This document shows positions 62,101 through 64,000 of a stretch of 64,000 nt of DNA, piece by piece (position 1 is the stretch's first letter; each line of letters opens with the position of its first letter). The position numbers were made by a program, and so were the translations under genes. The notes under the pieces were generated by a model. The model did no database searches, was not told the origin of the DNA, and saw only the letters and a list, made by a program, of their open reading frames with translations. The DNA is from Strigamia acuminata. Lineage: Eukaryota > Arthropoda > Chilopoda > Geophilomorpha > Linotaeniidae. Location of the stretch: the NCBI GenBank assembly GCA_949358305.1, contig OX442316.1, forward strand, positions 11,780,001 through 11,844,000, written 5' to 3'.

Positions 62101-63551
62101 AAATTGGGGGAAGAATAGGACACGTCAAGAGACACATTCCAGGAGCGACTATTGGGAGTCAAAAGGAAAGAAAGAGTTATTTAATTTCATTCAACGCGCA
62201 TATCAAACTTTTATAGAAAACTGTAGCAGAAAGAGAAAATGGAACGGAAAAAAAATCTCATTTGTTTTTAATATACGAAAAAAAGAAAATATATTGGAAA
62301 AAGATTTCTTCGTTCCCTTTTTAAATCATTTGTGCAAAGTTTGACATTTCCTCTTTAGAATTGAGATGAAAAATAAACCACAGAAGAAGAAACCAAACTA
62401 ATAAGAAAAACACAGATGTTTATGAAATGCTTGTTAAAGTCGTTTACTCGCTGGATTTAATTCAGCATGAAATGATGGTAAAACGGAAACATCCGAGTCA
62501 AACGCACGTGGTTACAAATCATTAAAACAGAAAGATGCATACTGATTGCTAACGAGAGAAAATTACATCATTTTATTTTGGAAATTCGTATTCCGAAATT
62601 TAAAAAAAGAAAAAAAAAAAAAATCAAATAGTAATTTCCAGTAACAAATTCAAACAAGCTCGATGTACCGTTCGACCTGCATCATTAAATTCCTACAAAC
62701 ACCTCAACTGATGCACTAAACTTAATTTTGGGCCTATATCCAATTTGAATACACATATACATAAAATCATGTCTAACTTGCAGTTATACATGTTTTGTTG
62801 TTTAAATGTGAGCCAGACTAAATCGGCCACCATTCTTTTGAAGTAATTAGACAGAGACAAGGCATAAGGGGGCGCTAGTTGTAAACAATAAAAAAAAAAA
62901 ATATCACCAACTAGTGGTGGATTTAAACACTACTGATAAAAGCCAAAAGCACTTTTACTAAGGCAGCAAAGCCAGCTTAATAGTTTTGCTGGAATTTTAA
63001 GGGTCAGAAAATTTCAATTTAGCATAATTAATTAAATGACCAATGACTTCAAATTTCACCTGAGATAAAGTTCAGTATCATATAAACAAAATCATAAATT
63101 ATCAGCAAAAAAATGAATAAGAAAAATATTTTGTCCCCAAAAGCGCATAGCCTTATGTTTCCGAGGGCTAAAAAGCCGTTAAAATATGTTATTTAAAATG
63201 CTGTTTAATCTAAATTCCTTCATGAATCCGCCTATTAGATACAATACTTCTCCCCCCATATAAACACATCTAAAAGCTCTTTTTTGTTGGTAGTCCTGGA
63301 ATTAATGTGCATCTTACAACCGAAGAAATATGATAATTTCAAGTTTGATGTGAAACTATTCACATTAAATAGCAAGCTCGTAATTTACAAAACAGCATTT
63401 AGTGTTATACAGTACAAGACAACATTATTACCTTGAGTCTTCATCCATGTGACCTTCGGTTCAGGGAACCCATTTGCTTGACAATCCAGTTGCAGAGAAT
63501 GTCCTAGCAACATAGAGGAATCCCGCGGCTCCAACGTCCACCTGGGAGGAA
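33411..63551 (-). CDS. Dscam: Dscam cell-adhesion receptor, 3' part (24 exons in window)
   Basis: This is the C-terminal half of a Dscam-type receptor, a homophilic neural recognition molecule of the immunoglobulin superfamily. The order Ig-Ig-FN3-FN3-FN3-FN3-Ig-FN3-FN3-TM-tail is the Dscam signature (9 Ig, 4 FN3, Ig10, 2 FN3), so the two leading Ig domains are Ig8 and Ig9. Ig1-Ig7 lie beyond the right edge. Nearly every domain is split by an intron. Splice phases agree at every junction I checked, with one weak donor after the TM exon, so the gene looks intact. The last exon adds only two codons (...PPRYDWRQ-stop). I see no arrays of duplicated alternative exons in this part, and only one TM exon. 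Which Dscam class this is cannot be told from the sequence alone. Confidence 0.95.
35152..36726 (-). other. Dscam: Dscam exons for FN3-5 and FN3-6
   Basis: Exon 36726-36628 (APPSAPIINVLETTPTSIVL) and exon 35864-35679 (CGSHYQMYMTAFNKIGTGVA) form FN3-5. FN3-6 is a single exon, 35445-35152, with VEYKQKNSLNWHLLTDEL and NLTPGTAYLLRVTALNGAGP, ending phase 1 at GGA G|GTGAAA. The intron at 36727-38988 (2.3 kb) contains no recognised gene. Confidence 0.93.
38989..40452 (-). other. Dscam: Dscam exons for Ig10
   Basis: Exon 40452-40320 encodes VPARIAAFDSVVTTLWKKY and LPCKAVGNPTTERMWTLTP. Exon 39143-38989 encodes SDRLRILPDGNLMVKNVQWN and DSGNYTCQVKNGFGYDQIVY. The two join in phase 2 (CG|G). This is the domain whose paralogue survives as one unsplit exon at 3490-3759. 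A 3.9-kb intron (40453-44358) precedes it. Confidence 0.93.
43095..43330. mobile_element. pogo/Tigger-like transposon relic
   Basis: After TA the sequence starts CAGTCAAACA. It then contains several palindromic words of the type CGTTATAACGAA and GATATAACGAA in both orientations. Such ATAACGA-rich ends are typical of pogo/Tigger-type elements. A matching right terminus was not found, so the relic is probably truncated. It lies in the Dscam intron at 40453-44358. Confidence 0.5.
43578..43875. mobile_element. hAT MITE with 8-bp target duplication
   Basis: The 298-bp element begins CAGGGTTTCCCAAAC and ends GTTTGGGAACCCCTG. It is flanked on both sides by the identical octamer GCTTAGAC. The interior near the ends has related words (GTGAGGCGCG, GCGAGGCTC-like). 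There is no coding sequence. Ends and an 8-bp duplication identify the hAT superfamily. It sits in the Dscam intron before Ig10. Confidence 0.95.
45178..45325. mobile_element. foldback MITE
   Basis: Left arm CAGCGTATTA ... TTAGGCCTAATAATGC and AATAAAGTAAATAAACAAC is followed by its near-exact inverse up to AATACCGCTG. The whole 148-bp stretch is close to one palindrome with a short AT-rich centre. It lies in the Dscam intron between the two exons of FN3-4. Confidence 0.75.
47082..47110. repeat. AT and AAT microsatellite
   Basis: A short (AT)n run passes directly into about nine AAT units. It lies inside a Dscam intron. Confidence 0.9.
56751..56893 (-). other. Dscam: Dscam exon for Ig9 (second half)
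   Basis: The exon encodes YKIESPADRGVSDLTVEEAT and DTGIYNCKAENEFGTDDTNL, the E to G strands of Ig9, with the YxC motif. It is phase 2 at entry and phase 1 at exit, matching both neighbours. The introns on either side (54162-56750 and 56894-59293, about 2.6 and 2.4 kb) show no other gene. Confidence 0.93.
60900..61520. mobile_element. probable older hAT-type relic around the MITE
   Basis: Repeated words of the type CCGATATT, AGTATCGGTAT and TGCCGATACC occur at about 60915-60985, and a related word (GGTATCGGTCAAACCG) recurs near 61493-61508. Such sequence is common in old hAT elements. The younger hAT MITE at 61069-61345 would be nested inside it. The outer limits are uncertain. Confidence 0.35.
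61069..61345. mobile_element. hAT MITE, second copy
   Basis: It begins CAGGGGTTCCCAAACTTTTT and shares the subterminal AGCAAGGCGATCTTC with the right end of the MITE at 43578-43875, so the two belong to one family. The right end is decayed (TTCGGAAAACGCTA). The flanking octamers GACTAAAC and GACTAGAC differ by one base, which fits an older insertion. Confidence 0.85.
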
Positions 63552-64000
63552 CTGCAGCGAGAAGAGGAAAGGTCAAGTTTCATGATCCGAACCAAATGTC
63601 GCCTCTATTTTAACCCTCTTGGCACAAGATCAAGAGACAAAAGAACTAATGAAATGATTTCAGACCCCCAATTCGTTTTTCCTAAAAGTTTATAAATTTG
63701 AAAAAATCAAATTCAATTTCCCAAAGTTTTCAATCAATTTATTGATTTATTTTTTTTCCCCATTTCCTTTTATTTTTCTCAAGTTTCTCAACTCGTCCAA
63801 GAAAAGAAATACGAGACAATTTGTGCAACACACTTGAAAATAAATATAAATAAGCAAATCAAAAGTCTACAGGAAGGTACAGGAGGATCAGGGAGGTTAA
63901 ACAAACTTACCTGTAAACAGGCTAACATCAGAAACAAATGAGCAACAGTAAAGTTCAATGCGGGTGTTTATACGTGAGTAGAAAGGTTAATAGGAATTAA

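Larger units (their letters stand above)
59294..63551 (-). other. Dscam: Dscam exons for Ig8 and Ig9 (first half)
   Basis: Exon 63551-63432 gives PPRWTLEPRDSSMLLGHSLQ and LDCQANGFPEPKVTWMK, the B and C strands of Ig8. Exon 59693-59517 completes it with LSILSNGSLVFVRAREYHAG and HYFCKASNGIG. Exon 59441-59294 starts Ig9 with PPRFDVKFVNQSLKRGEGFR, LECPPNG and FMWKKDG. The cysteines of the Ig disulfides and the core tryptophans are present. The 3.7-kb intron at 59694-63431 contains a hAT MITE pair member and an older repeat, otherwise nothing recognised. Confidence 0.93.

Overview
The window is nuclear DNA of an invertebrate animal, most likely an arthropod. It is AT-rich, most compact genes have introns of about 60-70 bases with GT-AG borders, and the gene set is metazoan: a Dscam receptor, Prp40, CCDC177, SNAP47, a Ptf1a/Fer-type bHLH factor, CYP4 and NXT1 relics, and nuclear tRNA-Ala genes. 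I cannot name the species. Gene models come from reading splice sites, matching phases and recognising protein families by eye; no search was run.

Layout. Bases 1-2900 are AT-rich non-coding DNA. From about 2950 to 6620 four broken gene pieces lie head to tail, all on the minus strand: NXT1, CYP4, an RS-rich piece of Prp40, and the Ig10 to FN3-6 part of a Dscam paralogue. They keep introns, so they arose by DNA-level copying. Bases 7250-10620 hold a decayed mariner-like element with Stowaway-like ends, a MITE, a repeat array in two facing orientations and a 31-bp minisatellite. Bases 10620-13000 are mostly non-coding.

A compact housekeeping block spans 13.0-23.7 kb: Prp40 (-), a Costars-domain gene (+), a CCDC177-like coiled-coil gene (-), a two-ORF transcription unit (+) and SNAP47 (-). 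Neighbouring pairs are either divergent with short shared upstream regions or tail to tail. The two-ORF unit is the highlight. A 70-residue LYR-motif microprotein resembling the human MIEF1-encoded microprotein (L0R8F8) ends in a TGA that overlaps, as ATGA, the start codon of an MTRFR/C12orf65-like GGQ release factor. In vertebrates both proteins act on the mitochondrial large ribosomal subunit, so this looks like a functional dicistronic gene.

From 23.7 to 33.4 kb the DNA is mostly non-coding around a four-exon bHLH gene (25.8-27.3 kb). It has GC-richer islands that could be regulatory, a hAT-like element, two tandem tRNA-Ala(AGC) genes and a two-exon laminin-G fragment. From 33.4 kb to the right edge runs the 3' part of a large Dscam gene on the minus strand: 24 exons encoding Ig8-Ig9-4xFN3-Ig10-2xFN3-TM-cytoplasmic tail, with phases that agree across nearly every junction. 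Its 5' part (Ig1-Ig7) lies beyond position 64000. Its introns carry hAT MITEs, a pogo-like relic and a foldback element.
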